The notes: generated from the letters alone by a model not told the origin. A stretch of 64,000 nt of DNA from Pseudomonas sp. BSw22131 (GCF_026810445.1 NZ_CP113949.1:4464001-4528000); one strand, 5' to 3'; shown: positions 1 through 8,641, counted from the stretch's first letter. Program-made: numbers and translations.

Positions 1-1
1 C

Positions 2-430
2 GACGCACGTCGTGATCGAACGGCGTTATCGGCGCTGTTGCTCGATCTGGATCATTTCAAACGACTCAATGACACCCATGGGCATCTGGCGGGGGACGAA
101 GTGTTGATCGGCTTCGCGGATGACGTGCGTCGCTGCCTGCGCGAAACTGACATCACCTGCCGCTGGGGCGGAGAGGAGTTCATCATTTTGCTCAAGGACA
201 CAGATAACACCGGTGCTCGACGCGTTGCGGAGAAGATTCGCTTACTCGCCGAGCAACATACTTACGTGTTTTCCGGCAAAGCCCTTCAAGTAACGGTCAG
301 TCTAGGGCTGACTGAACTTCATCCCGACGACACGCTGCAAAGCCTCATCGCCCGCGCAGACCAGGCGCTGTATAGCGCAAAGCAAACCGGTCGGAATCGG
401 GTGTGCACCGAGAAGGCGGTCCCTGCATGA
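2..430 (+). CDS. Diguanylate cyclase (GGDEF domain), C-terminal part
   Basis: The reading frame is open from the left edge, so the N-terminus and any sensor domain lie outside the window. The visible 142 residues are most of a GGDEF domain: the LDLDHFKRLND substrate/metal segment, the GGEEF signature in the active loop, and the C-terminal ARADQALYSAKQTGRN helix. The active-site signature is intact, so c-di-GMP synthesis from two GTP is likely. No RxxD inhibitory site is seen five residues before GGEEF (the residues there are TCRW). The stop overlaps the next start as ATGA, so the two genes are probably co-transcribed. Confidence 0.9.
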   Translation, partial: DARRDRTALSALLLDLDHFKRLNDTHGHLAGDEVLIGFADDVRRCLRETDITCRWGGEEFIILLKDTDNTGARRVAEKIRLLAEQHTYVFSGKALQVTVSLGLTELHPDDTLQSLIARADQALYSAKQTGRNRVCTEKAVPA

Positions 431-648
431 CAACGTCTTCTGGGAGTCTTGATACCTGCCCTGTGTGCGGTTTCAGTAACCGCTGCACGCTGGCTGACCC
501 ACGTACGGCCGACGCGCCGTGCTGGTGCTTTTCAGTGGAAATCGATCCCGCCGTACTCGCCAACTTGCCCGAAGCGTTGCGAAACAAAGCGTGTCTGTGC
601 CCGAGGTGCGCGGGCCTGCAGCCCCCGGGGGACGATCCGATCACATGA
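427..648 (+). CDS. Cysteine-rich CWC family protein
   Basis: A 73-residue protein starting at the ATG that overlaps the GGDEF stop. It holds a CPVC pair near residue 11, an isolated Cys, a PCWC motif in the middle and a CLCPRC cluster near the C-terminus. This matches the small Cys-rich CWC family found in proteobacteria, whose members are likely metal-binding. A longer start at 403 is possible but would overlap the GGDEF gene by 28 bases. Function is unknown. The pseudouridine synthase starts 15 bases downstream in the same direction, so the three genes may form an operon. Confidence 0.8.
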   Translation: MTTSSGSLDTCPVCGFSNRCTLADPRTADAPCWCFSVEIDPAVLANLPEALRNKACLCPRCAGLQPPGDDPIT

Positions 649-663
649 CGCGATCCTGCCTCT

Positions 664-1356
664 ATGCGCCTTGACCGCTTTCTCAGCAATCTCCCCCGCT
701 TTAGCCGCAAGGATGCGCGCCTTGCGCTGATCGCTGGCCGCGTGAAGGTTGATGGCCTGACAGTCCGCGACCCGCACCACGAGGTGCGCGAGTTCAGTTG
801 CGTCCTGTTCGATGACGAGGCGCTGCAAGCGGGCAAGCCTTCGCGCTATTACATGCTGCATAAGCCGCCCGGTTGCGTCAGCGCCACCGTCGACCCGCAA
901 CACCCGACTGTGCTTGATCTGCTTGATGAGCCCGATAAGCATGAGCTGCACATTGCCGGACGGCTGGACTTCAACACCTCGGGCTTGATGCTCATTACCA
1001 ACGACGGCCAGTGGTCGCGTCGTCTCACCCAACCCGCCACAAAGTTACCGAAGGTCTACCTCGTGGAAACCGAGCAGCCCATCGGTGAACACTACGTGCA
1101 GAAATTCGCGGATGGTTTCTACTTTGCGTTCGAAGACCTCACCACTCAGCCAGCGCAACTGGTGGTGCTCGACGCTCATCATGCACGGCTGAGCATCGTT
1201 GAAGGCCGCTACCATCAGGTCAAAAGGATGTTCGGTTATTTCGACAATAAAGTGCTGAACCTTCACCGTGAACGCATGGGACCGCTGGTGCTGGACTCCA
1301 CGCTGGAGCCTGGGCAGTACCGGCCTCTGGATGCCGCCGAAATCCTGATGATCTGA
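664..1356 (+). CDS. rsuA: 16S rRNA pseudouridine(516) synthase, RsuA family
   Basis: A 230-residue protein. An S4 RNA-binding domain spans about residues 1-60 and begins MRLDRFLSNL. The catalytic domain carries the family motif GRLDFNTSGLMLITNDG with the nucleophilic Asp at residue 102, the position of the catalytic Asp in E. coli RsuA. The later EGRYHQVKRMF motif is also present. The length matches RsuA (about 231 residues) and not the longer RluB/RluE relatives. It should convert U516 of 16S rRNA to pseudouridine during small-subunit maturation. RluE-type specificity cannot be fully excluded by eye. Confidence 0.88.
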   Translation: MRLDRFLSNLPRFSRKDARLALIAGRVKVDGLTVRDPHHEVREFSCVLFDDEALQAGKPSRYYMLHKPPGCVSATVDPQHPTVLDLLDEPDKHELHIAGRLDFNTSGLMLITNDGQWSRRLTQPATKLPKVYLVETEQPIGEHYVQKFADGFYFAFEDLTTQPAQLVVLDAHHARLSIVEGRYHQVKRMFGYFDNKVLNLHRERMGPLVLDSTLEPGQYRPLDAAEILMI

Positions 1357-1606
1357 TCGCGGCAAGGAACTCGGTTGTCAGCGCCTGCAACAAGGCGGCC
1401 AATGGACCAGTCACTGTCATCCCGCCGCAGCGCTGAAACTTGCGCCAGGCAGAAATTATTGCTTCATTTAAAGCCCCGCTTCTGGTACAAAGTCAGCCGC
1501 TCCAAGGGCGACAAGCGGGTGTCGTATTGCATTACTCCAGCTTCCAAAGCTGATAACGAGTGTGCTCATTGGACAACCACGGTTGGTGCACCCTGAAGCG
1601 CGCGAT

Positions 1607-1680
1607 GCGGGTATAGTTTAGTGGCAAAACGAAAGCTTCCCAAGCTTTAGTTGAGGGTTCGATTCCCTCTACCCGCTCCA
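1607..1680 (+). tRNA. tRNA-Gly(CCC)
   Basis: A complete cloverleaf. The acceptor arm pairs GCGGGTA with TACCCGC, the anticodon stem-loop GCTTCCCAAGC presents CCC, the T arm has GGTTCGATTCC, and CCA is encoded at 1678-1680. It lies between rsuA and AT-richer accessory DNA, a common position for island integration. No copy of its 3' end was found at the far side of that region. Confidence 0.95.
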
Positions 1681-2019
1681 CCTCCCCCCAGTATTTCCGG
1701 GCATCTCAGCCCATTTCCACTCTTCTAAGTACCCTCATTACGTTACACCCAGACGACACACACGCCTATGCAGTACCCCCAGAGGTCTTGGCCCACAACG
1801 ATTGGATAGCTGGGAACACGTCGCTCGTCACGCTGCCATGCAGAAAGAGATAGACTGGACCGAGTCTGCCACCTACTGTAAGACGTCTGCCATTGAAGAA
1901 ATAATGTATTTACTCTTGACTAAATAGCCGTCGCTAGATGCGTGACTTTAAGTACTAAGTGAGCGCTCCGGCTTTTTTATACTTGAGCGGTACATTCATT
2001 CGGTTACGCACATACGCGT
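1681..2019. other. Intergenic DNA downstream of the tRNA
   Basis: No convincing ORF or RNA gene. The sequence becomes AT-richer from about 1890. A GAGCGCTC palindrome followed by a short T run near 1960-1978 could be a weak terminator. No integrase gene and no repeat of the tRNA 3' end were seen here. Confidence 0.4.
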
Positions 2020-2604
2020 ATGGCCAACTTGACTAGCGTTAAACCGCTCTTTACCAAAGGCATTCTTGTGTCGAAGATAATCACCTCAGCAACTGGTCTA
2101 TTTGAAGAGACGGGCTCGCAAGGAACAATTTTCAGCACAGCCAAGGACAGGCTAGATTTTTACCGCCGCGAAATTCATTTCGAAACCACCAATCTCTCAA
2201 GCCGTACAAATGCATACTTGGCTTCGCAGTCATTCCTGGTGATTGCATACGCCTCAAGCATGGCGAACCTTAACGCCCAATGGGGTCTCTTGTTTACGAT
2301 GGTAGTCCCAGTAATGTTGGCTCTCTTCGGGGCGTTAAGCTCGGGTATGGCGTGGCCCGGTATGAAAGCCTCGTGCGCCATCATTGATCACTGGCATTTC
2401 AAGCAGAGCGGCTTTTTGAGAAGCGACCCGCTCATCGGTCTCGCCTACGATGATTCGCCACTGTTTAGTAGCTGGGAGTCAACTGATAAAGGCCACAAAC
2501 CGGCGTTGCGTTTCTCGAAGCAGACACCTTGGATGTTTTTCGTTTTCTGGATGTGCTTGGGTGGTTTTACAGTTTTTGTTCATATTACGCATCCGGCTTT
2601 GTGA
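2020..2604 (+). CDS. Hypothetical membrane protein, three predicted helices
   Basis: A 194-residue protein that I do not recognise. It has a soluble N-terminus of about 60 residues. A first hydrophobic segment follows (YLASQSFLVIAYASSMAN, about residues 67-84), then a second (LLFTMVVPVMLALFGALSS), a cytosolic stretch, and a third (WMFFVFWMCLGGFTVFV) close to the C-terminus. No enzymatic motif is visible. Codon use and base composition are poorer in GC than in flanking chromosomal genes, consistent with transfer. It stands alone, with a possible weak terminator upstream and a long gene-free stretch downstream. The start is the first ATG in the frame and its ribosome-binding site is poor. Confidence 0.6.
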   Translation: MANLTSVKPLFTKGILVSKIITSATGLFEETGSQGTIFSTAKDRLDFYRREIHFETTNLSSRTNAYLASQSFLVIAYASSMANLNAQWGLLFTMVVPVMLALFGALSSGMAWPGMKASCAIIDHWHFKQSGFLRSDPLIGLAYDDSPLFSSWESTDKGHKPALRFSKQTPWMFFVFWMCLGGFTVFVHITHPAL

Positions 2605-3228
2605 GGGATCGCTGTGTAATCGCAGGCAGTTGACCACTTACCTGTATTCGATCCAGTCACACACTCAACTTGACCAGTGGGACCACATTGGTTTTTATAC
2701 TCTGGTATCTCTAGTGAAAAATGGTTTAAATACTAAAAAATCAGCAACCGCTTAGCGCATCCCTTTCAGGCCTCGTGGCAAAGACTTGTGCTAGGCCGTT
2801 CGATTGACTCTCTGGGAAGAGTCGCTCGACAATCGTAAGTGGCTGGAAAAGTCACTGGAGTTACTCAGACGGACAAAAAAGCTAGGCCGGTCTGGCGTTT
2901 TGGAAAACGGTAGATGACATAAATAACCGACGAAGCAGGTTATCTTTAATCAAAAGACCCCAACAGGCTGTTTGTAGTAATTTCTTATCGGGGTTATTTT
3001 CTAAAAAAGGCATATTGTAGCTTTTTCTGAGCGTTGCCCACTAATTATAAAATATACATCTGGATGTTGAATATTATTTAGGCTCGTCTGTCTGTAAAAA
3101 ATCTCAGCAAAGAAAGCTTTATGATGTCGACCCTCATTATTATAAACGCCGCGCGTGGTCATCAGACACCTCTATCTGGCGAGCATTCTCGCCTAAATGG
3201 GTGTCCGACTTCATTAGATCAATACAAA
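2605..3228. other. Gene-free AT-rich stretch
   Basis: More than 600 bases without a credible gene. Short ORFs here have no ribosome-binding site and odd composition. A GACCCC...GGGGTT pairing around 2957-2996 followed by ATTTT may be a weak terminator. I see no transposase or integrase remnant. Confidence 0.4.
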
Positions 3229-3435
3229 CTAACAGTTTTCGATTATTTGCGACTCACCAGGCCCACGCCATACTATTTTTCGGTACGAGCCAATCAGCAT
3301 CTTATTATCTCTTATGAATTCAAATACATCGGCAGGACACCAATCTGGACCAGCTGAAAAGCATACTCCCTCATCTCGCAATTTTTCAAAAAACATTATT
3401 TTAGAGCGTTGATTTGGGGTTGTTAAAGACATCAT
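3229..3435 (-). CDS. Possible immunity protein, downstream part
   Basis: A 68-residue reading frame beginning with two Met codons. It is seven bases downstream of the 44-residue ORF and in the same frame, so one TAA codon separates them. The product is charged and rich in aromatic residues (FFEKLRDEGVCF, DWCPADVFEFIRDN, KIVWRGPGES), like a folded small cytosolic protein. The position just after a toxin tip suggests an immunity protein. It may be a separate gene or the rest of one 115-residue gene broken by a nonsense change. The family is not recognised. Confidence 0.45.
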   Translation of the reverse strand: MMSLTTPNQRSKIMFFEKLRDEGVCFSAGPDWCPADVFEFIRDNKMLIGSYRKIVWRGPGESQIIENC

Positions 3436-3441
3436 TTTCTT

Positions 3442-3576
3442 TTATTTATCTGGCGCCGGGACGAAACCTAACACCACGAGTAGTTCAATCACACTATCAT
3501 CTATGACGCTCACTACAATTTCCGATAGCGCAGCCTCCACAACATAGGCCTTTGTAGTGTCTTTTATAGTATTCAT
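3442..3576 (-). CDS. Small ORF translationally coupled to the toxin tip
   Basis: A 44-residue frame (MNTIKDTTKAY... ending VPAPDK) whose ATG overlaps the toxin-fragment stop as ATGA, the usual coupling of polymorphic toxins to their immunity genes. It ends at a TAA that is in frame with the 68-residue ORF starting at 3435. Either it is the N-terminal half of a broken immunity gene, or the region encodes two small proteins. It was found by reading the reverse strand directly. No family is recognised. Confidence 0.45.
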   Translation of the reverse strand: MNTIKDTTKAYVVEAALSEIVVSVIDDSVIELLVVLGFVPAPDK

Positions 3577-3968
3577 TTCACAATCACCGTGGTAATAGTC
3601 TTAACATTCACAGAATCAATTGTCGGTATTGAATTGATAACCATCTCGGGGCTGCCCCCTGGAAGATGCTTGCCTGCGCCTAAGAAGTATTCATTTCCTT
3701 GCAGAGGGCTATGCGGAGACATTTTCCTAATACCGTCCACTTGGCGCACCTTGAATCCATTGGCCATGGAACCCGGCTGCAAGCCCATTGCCTGCTCCAG
3801 CTGAGCTGCTTGTGATCTAGTTATCACTGTGTCACCTCCTATATTCAGAGGTCCAGTTATGCTGGAAATCGCTTGTCTATCAGATATATAAGTACCGTTA
3901 CGGCCAATTGTTGGGTATTCATCCCAGCCTATGGGGCTTACGTTGAGACCTTGATTGTTTTCCAGCAT
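3573..3968 (-). CDS. Orphan C-terminal toxin domain (CdiA-CT/FHA-type), fragment
   Basis: A 131-residue frame starting MLENNQGLNV and ending without its own secretion domain. LENN resembles the VENN peptide that marks the start of the toxin tip in CdiA and hemagglutinin-type polymorphic toxins. The downstream body has a folded-domain look, with an ITRSQAAQLEQAMGL helix and a Gly/Pro-rich NEYFLGAGKHLPGGSPE segment. The giant N-terminal filament is missing: the frame is joined upstream to non-coding DNA resembling a group II intron. This fits an orphan cdiA-CT module. The biochemical activity is not recognisable, and the ATG may not be a genuine start. Confidence 0.5.
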   Translation of the reverse strand: MLENNQGLNVSPIGWDEYPTIGRNGTYISDRQAISSITGPLNIGGDTVITRSQAAQLEQAMGLQPGSMANGFKVRQVDGIRKMSPHSPLQGNEYFLGAGKHLPGGSPEMVINSIPTIDSVNVKTITTVIVK

Positions 3969-3984
3969 TGCAACTTGGCGTTTG

Positions 3985-4380
3985 CGTGCTCAGCCCGGTG
4001 CTTGCGCACCGGGCACCGCTGAGATATCCCAGTTTCTGTGCGAAAGGACTTCCCGACGTGCACAGGGTCTCCGACCGCGCGGCATCAGAGCATGACTGCC
4101 GTATAACGCCATGCTCCCTATTGCGTTCTGCTTCGCTTAACAGCATCGGCATCCCGGATTCCTGATTACGCGGCTCAATGGCTGGCCTCTCGGTTTCCCC
4201 TGTCAACGCTTCACCCCTGCACCTCACGGTGCAACATGCATGACTCGGGGTCTGGTTGATTCGCCATTTCTTACCAGTATCGAACTTTCATCGACTATCC
4301 TCCGCCCGCTTTAACTGCCGCATTAAGCGGGTGCCTATCACTGCTTGCCACCAGCGACGTTTATGCCAGTGAGATTGTTT
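3985..4380 (-). mobile_element. Possible group II intron 5' remnant (non-coding)
   Basis: Read on the minus strand, this GC-rich structured stretch contains segments such as GAAGCGTTGACAGGGGAAAC, GGTCGGAGACCCTG and an AAACTGGGATATCTCAGCGG block. In my memory these resemble the leader upstream of group II intron reverse transcriptases in pseudomonads. No reverse-transcriptase ORF and no domain V hairpin are present, so at most the 5' part remains. The open frame at 3919-4227 is probably only the structured RNA read as protein. The assignment is from recall and is tentative. Confidence 0.35.
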
Positions 4381-4390
4381 AATCTAGCCG

Positions 4391-4816
4391 TCAGAGCTTT
4401 TTGCTCATAAAAACACGGCTCGCACCTTCTGGGTCACAGGCTATTTCCCCAAAACGTATCCACCCGTTCTTTTCGTAAAAACCAGGCGCCTGAAAACTAA
4501 TGGTGTAAAGCACGGCCGAGCGACACCCCCGGCTACGCGCCTCATCCTCGAACGCTTTCAGTACTTTCGTCCCTAATCCCGATCCACGGAGGGCGTCTGG
4601 AAGATGAAAAAGATCGAGAAACGCCAGCCCTAGAGACGACCTTCCGATAATTCCTCCCAAGGCCTCTTTCGTATTCGGGTCTCTGACAATCACTGTCAGT
4701 GGACTGCGATCATTTGAACCAGTGATCTGATCATTGAATGCATTCAAACCGACACTAATTGCTTCCTCAAGCTCGGGATTTGGCTCGTTACCAACCTCGA
4801 TGAGATTCGTTTTCAT
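4391..4816 (-). CDS. GNAT family N-acetyltransferase
   Basis: A 141-residue protein with the GNAT acetyl-CoA-binding motif A (LRGSGLGTKVLKAFEDEARSRG, about residues 80-100). The C-terminal motif B region QAPGFYEKNGWIRFGE carries the typical Tyr. The length is normal for a single-domain GNAT. The acceptor substrate (small-molecule amine, antibiotic or protein) cannot be told from sequence. It transcribes toward the suspected intron remnant and appears intact. A purine-rich GGAAGG lies upstream of the ATG, at a rather long distance. Confidence 0.85.
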   Translation of the reverse strand: MKTNLIEVGNEPNPELEEAISVGLNAFNDQITGSNDRSPLTVIVRDPNTKEALGGIIGRSSLGLAFLDLFHLPDALRGSGLGTKVLKAFEDEARSRGCRSAVLYTISFQAPGFYEKNGWIRFGEIACDPEGASRVFMSKKL

Positions 4817-5035
4817 GATTTTTCCAGCCTTCCTTGTTTCAAGGCATAAGCCTCTGACGAGCCCATCTTGAGTGAATTAGGAACACATCCAGCTATGAGG
4901 CAGCAAATCGGCGATATCACTCGCACTCTGAGCGTCGTGCGCCTGAATCCTTTGCCCCATAGCTGCTTGCGCCGATTGACCTATCAAGAACCGCGAGTTG
5001 AAGTAGCGCAGTGAGTTACAGATCATCGGGCGGAT

Positions 5036-6106
5036 TTAGCTCGCCTTTTCAGTCTCGTGCATAAACTGCCCCAGCTCCTTGCTATAAAACTTCGCCATGC
5101 TCGTGGTGCCGTGGCCACGGGTGTCTTCACTGGCGGGGATAAGTAATAGCCGTGCGTGCTTGAGTTCTTTCATCGACGCCTCCAGCCGTCCGGTTTCCGG
5201 TGGGTTGCGCTCATCGTCCGCCGAATTGATGACCAGCACCGGAGCTTGAATTTTTTTCAGACCGGGGGCTGCGTTGAAGTCGGCGGAAGATTGCCATTGG
5301 TAGATGAAGTCATTGGCGTCGGCGGTTTGTGTAGCGCTGAGGCGCTCATCCACTAGTTTGTCGGCCTGGGCGCGGGTCGGGGCAGCCGTCTGATAAGCGA
5401 GGGTACCGCCACTGGTACCGACGCTGAACATCGCGTTGGCCAAGCGCAGGGACGGCGGCTGCGCGCTGTAGTTACCGTTGTTCCAGGCCGGGTCTTGCTT
5501 GACCGACTCCACCAGCAAGCGGCGCATCATCCAGTTGCGGGATGACATTTCGGTGGGTTGGGACGCCATGGGCACCAGTGCGTCCATCATCTGCGGCCAG
5601 GTCTGGCCCCACATCCAGGTTTGCATGCCGCCCATGGAGTTGCCGATGATCAGCCTAAGGTGCTTGACCCCCAGGCCTTCAGTGACCAACCGATACTGGG
5701 CTTGAACCAAGTCGTTGTAGTTGTACTCCGGAAACCGAGTGCGCAAGCCGTCCGATGGTTTGCTGGACTGGCCCACGCCAATGCCATCGGTGGAGATGAT
5801 GTAGTACTTGCTTGCATCCAGCGGTTGGTCTGGGCCGAACAGCTCCCCGGCAAAATCCTTGCTCAGCACATCGCTGCCTGGCCGGTAGGTGCCGTGCAAG
5901 TAAAGGATGGCGGGGTTCTTGGGATTGCCAAGGGTGATGTAGTGCAGTTTGAGGTTGGCGAGTTTTTCACCGGTATGGAAGGTGAACTGCGGGGCGATCC
6001 AGTCGCCCTCGGTCGTGGCGGGTAACGGCGCGGCGCTGACGGCGGAGCCGAGGAAGGCTAGAGAAAACAACAACCCGATCGCGGGACGTGAAATGAATCT
6101 ATGCAT
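5036..6106 (-). CDS. Secreted alpha/beta hydrolase, MetX-like
   Basis: A 356-residue protein with an N-terminal signal peptide (MHRFISRPAIGLLFSLAFLG...SAVSA), so it is probably periplasmic. The fold carries an LYLHGT oxyanion strand, the nucleophile elbow GNSMGG, and a late acid/His pair in ADDERNPPE and DTRGHGTT. The sequence resembles the homoserine O-acetyltransferase superfamily, but the signal peptide argues against a role in methionine synthesis. An esterase or acyltransferase on an extracytoplasmic substrate is more likely. It is monocistronic. Confidence 0.82.
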   Translation of the reverse strand: MHRFISRPAIGLLFSLAFLGSAVSAAPLPATTEGDWIAPQFTFHTGEKLANLKLHYITLGNPKNPAILYLHGTYRPGSDVLSKDFAGELFGPDQPLDASKYYIISTDGIGVGQSSKPSDGLRTRFPEYNYNDLVQAQYRLVTEGLGVKHLRLIIGNSMGGMQTWMWGQTWPQMMDALVPMASQPTEMSSRNWMMRRLLVESVKQDPAWNNGNYSAQPPSLRLANAMFSVGTSGGTLAYQTAAPTRAQADKLVDERLSATQTADANDFIYQWQSSADFNAAPGLKKIQAPVLVINSADDERNPPETGRLEASMKELKHARLLLIPASEDTRGHGTTSMAKFYSKELGQFMHETEKAS

Positions 6107-6720
6107 GTGTATGTCCTATTGTTTTTATTTTAGTAGCCCTGCGCACCAGTACCTGCAGGAGATTGATCACTTAACGCGCCTTCCGGTCGCTGGCCCTTGT
6201 GTCGGGGCCACCGTGGCGCAACGCTGCTGGGTTTACATAGGGGGGATCTTCGTTCCCATCCTGTTTTGTACTTTGGTCAGGGGGTCACGGGTGTTGGAGA
6301 GATAATCCTCCAATGATCAAATCATGTTAAGTTAATTTTTTTCTAACATTATTTAACATCGTGGCGCCGGTGCGTCTTGAAAAACAGGATTGGAAAAACA
6401 TTGAGCTCGGGCTTTGACAAGAGAGCATTGGAGGGGTCTGGATCATTATCGTCACCTCCAGCCAGGACGCCAAAGTGGCGGCTCACCAAAGGATCTCAAG
6501 GGGCGATAGTTCATATGGGCTGAAGATTGCGCACAAGGTCAGGCGGGGCTAGCGTTGCACCTCAACTTCCAATACTGCCTATCCGAGCAGCGTATTTGAA
6601 CGCCGTCGATGGACACCACTACAACAACCGCCCTTGCCAACTGGCATCATTGACCGGACGACCTGGCGAGTTACCCTCGAAAATTCAAAAAGCCGGTATT
6701 CAGTGTTATCGCTACGGCAA
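6107..6720. other. Intergenic region, no gene recognised
   Basis: About 600 bases between two minus-strand genes. An AT-rich patch near 6310-6360 may hold a promoter for the hydrolase gene. The open frame at 6527-6847 runs into the LysE gene on the other strand and has no ribosome-binding site. No RNA gene or repeat is evident. Confidence 0.4.
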
Positions 6721-7353
6721 TCAGCTCCCCGTGAACAGCAACTTTACGCCAGCAGCGCCAAAGACCATCGCCAATGATCCTTCGATACAGCGACGAGCTT
6801 TACGGTATCCCCGAATCATGGGCGCAGTAGAGAAGACGATGGCGTAACCGCAGAAGATCGTAATGCTGAGCAAGGTGCATCCGGCGAGTATCACTGCAAC
6901 TGTCAATGAGGATGCGCCTGGCCCCAACCCGAGACTCATCGTGGCCACCCATCCCAACAACGCTTTGGGGTTTGTGAGATGCATTAGCAAGCCACGCTGG
7001 AAGAGTCTGAACCCTGAGGTGCCGGGAACTGCGGCCAATTGCGTCGCAGTTTTCTCATCAGTCGTGAGGGCGGATCTGCCTGCTTTGATCGCCAGATAAA
7101 GCAGGTAGATTCCACCCAAAACCTTGAGGACTACCAGCGCTTGCGCATACTGCGTCAACACCGCCGAAACGCCCGTTGCCGCTAACGTCCCCCACAACAA
7201 CGACCCGCTTATTACACCTGCCGCAAGCATGAGTGCCGAGCGCCTGCCTTGGTGCATCGCGACGCCCATTATTCGCATGTTACTGGGCCCAGGACTTGCG
7301 GCTCCAATGATGTAGGCAGTGAATACCAACAGCAGGTTATTTAAGTCGACCAC
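6721..7353 (-). CDS. LysE family amino-acid/metabolite exporter
   Basis: A 210-residue membrane protein with the LysE/RhtB signature near the N-terminus (AYIIGAASPGPSNMRIM). It has about six hydrophobic segments spread over the length, as expected for the family. It should export an amino acid or related solute through the inner membrane. No paired LysR- or Lrp-type regulator is adjacent, so the substrate is unknown. It ends in a gene-poor stretch. Confidence 0.88.
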   Translation of the reverse strand: MVDLNNLLLVFTAYIIGAASPGPSNMRIMGVAMHQGRRSALMLAAGVISGSLLWGTLAATGVSAVLTQYAQALVVLKVLGGIYLLYLAIKAGRSALTTDEKTATQLAAVPGTSGFRLFQRGLLMHLTNPKALLGWVATMSLGLGPGASSLTVAVILAGCTLLSITIFCGYAIVFSTAPMIRGYRKARRCIEGSLAMVFGAAGVKLLFTGS

Positions 7354-7583
7354 AGGCTTCTCACTTACCTATCCTCACCTGGGACGATTCTATCCCAATC
7401 AACCTGGTATCAACGCTTAATGCCTGGCAGGTGTTAGCCCGTTTGATTTTGAGGAAATTCCCGTCAACGATGACGTGAATCATCCCTCAGATCGTGTGGG
7501 CAAAGCCGGTCGCGAGATTCTAGGTATCTTGAGGTTTTTGCCAGCAGCGGCTGTCTGAGGTCGCCTCAACCGGCTGATTCAGC

Positions 7584-7618
7584 ATAAAAAAACCGGCCTC
7601 TTCAGAGCCGGTTTTTTT
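7584..7618 (-). terminator. Bidirectional rho-independent terminator
   Basis: A stem AAACCGGCtctt...GAGCCGGTTT with A and T runs on both sides, 35 bases past the stop of the glycine-zipper gene. It could act on either strand. Confidence 0.85.
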
Positions 7619-7652
7619 GTGCGTCGGGTGTGAGCGAATTACCGCTCAGTCA

Positions 7653-8057
7653 TCACCGATGCTTGCGCTTGTGCTTCTTGCCTTTGGAGCTGTGGCCATC
7701 GTCATTGCCCAGGTTATTGCCGACCGCGCCGCCTGCCGCGCCACCCAGGCCTGCGCCGATGGTTGAACCGGTGGAACCGCCGAGCTGGTTACCGATCAAC
7801 GAGCCACCGGCCGAGCCGATGCCGCCGCCCAGCGCGGCTTCCACACGATTGCCTTTCTTCGCGCCGACCGCACCGCCTGCCGCGCCGCCGACACCAGCGC
7901 CCACTGCAGCGCCGGTGCTGCCGCCCATTTGCTGGCCGATCACGTTACCAAGCGCCCCGCCCAGGCCGCCACCTACTGCTGCCGTGCCATCGCCCGCTGC
8001 GAATACGGTCTGAGACATCACAAGGGTCAGGCCCAAAACGGAAAGAGTGCTGCGCAT
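7653..8057 (-). CDS. Glycine-zipper domain protein, secreted
   Basis: A 134-residue protein that starts with a signal peptide (MRSTLSVLGLTLVMSQTVFA). It continues as repeated GGxxGxxxGxxxGG segments typical of glycine-zipper membrane proteins, and ends in a very basic tail (KGKKHKRKHR). The start at 8057 is chosen over an ORF start at 8114 because it gives a proper signal peptide and has a GAGAAA purine stretch upstream. Such proteins associate with the outer membrane or periplasm, and the exact role is unknown. The basic tail is probably periplasmic. Confidence 0.8.
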   Translation of the reverse strand: MRSTLSVLGLTLVMSQTVFAAGDGTAAVGGGLGGALGNVIGQQMGGSTGAAVGAGVGGAAGGAVGAKKGNRVEAALGGGIGSAGGSLIGNQLGGSTGSTIGAGLGGAAGGAVGNNLGNDDGHSSKGKKHKRKHR

Positions 8058-8284
8058 GATGAGTTTCTCTGTGGAGGATGATGGCATTGTGGATGCATAC
8101 GTGAAGCTGGGCAATCGACGTATCGGTAAACAAGGGGTCTTTCAGACAGCCGTCATGTCCGGCAATACAGCAACCCTCCGCACAGTCAAGCAACGCACTA
8201 GGCTCCAGATACCTCACGCCAACCTTCATGGTGCAAGCACCCTGATCGCAACACCTGGTAAATGCACTTTTTTTGGTACACTCG

Positions 8285-8641
8285 ATGCCTGATACGATCC
8301 CAACGGTTTTGCGAGTCAAATTTTTCCGGTCCGAGAATGGAAATGAGCCTGTCCGAAACTGGCTCAGTGAGCTGTCAAAGGCATCGCGTAAAGAAATAGG
8401 AACCGACGTGAAGACTGTTCAGTTTGGCTGGCCGCTGGGAATGCCAGTGGTACGCAAGCTTGAAAACGGGTTATGGGAAGTGCGGACCCATCTTATCGGG
8501 ACGATTGCCCGGATAATCTTCACCGTCAAGGGCGGTGAAATGGTCTTGCTGCATGGCTTCATAAAGAAATCGCAAAAGACTCCGGCCGCCGACTTACAGG
8601 TGGCAAGACATCGCAAATCCAGTTTAGGAGACGCTCAATGA
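8285..8641 (+). CDS. HigB-type toxin (phage-derived Gp49-like, RelE/ParE superfamily)
   Basis: A 118-residue protein with the Gp49-like/DUF891 pattern. It has an N-terminal VKFFRSENGNEPVRNWL strand-helix, a VRKLENGLWEVRT core, and a final HGFIKKSQKTP segment with the basic residues used by ribosome-dependent mRNA endonucleases. The start is the ATG at 8285; a GTG at 8273 is also possible. It overlaps the antitoxin start as ATGA. The toxin-first order is typical of higBA. Expected effect is mRNA cleavage and growth arrest when not neutralised. Confidence 0.87.
   Translation: MPDTIPTVLRVKFFRSENGNEPVRNWLSELSKASRKEIGTDVKTVQFGWPLGMPVVRKLENGLWEVRTHLIGTIARIIFTVKGGEMVLLHGFIKKSQKTPAADLQVARHRKSSLGDAQ

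Noticed and set aside
3121..3357. Plus-strand ORF of 78 codons opposite the possible immunity gene
   Set aside because: No ribosome-binding site, and it overlaps the better-supported minus-strand frame.
1607..4390. tRNA-Gly as the attachment site of an integrated island
   Set aside because: No integrase gene follows the tRNA and no direct repeat of its 3' end was found on the far side of the accessory DNA, so only the position and composition suggest it.
6527..6847. Plus-strand ORF of 106 codons before the LysE gene
   Set aside because: Its last third is antisense to lysE-family coding sequence and nothing in it resembles a known domain.
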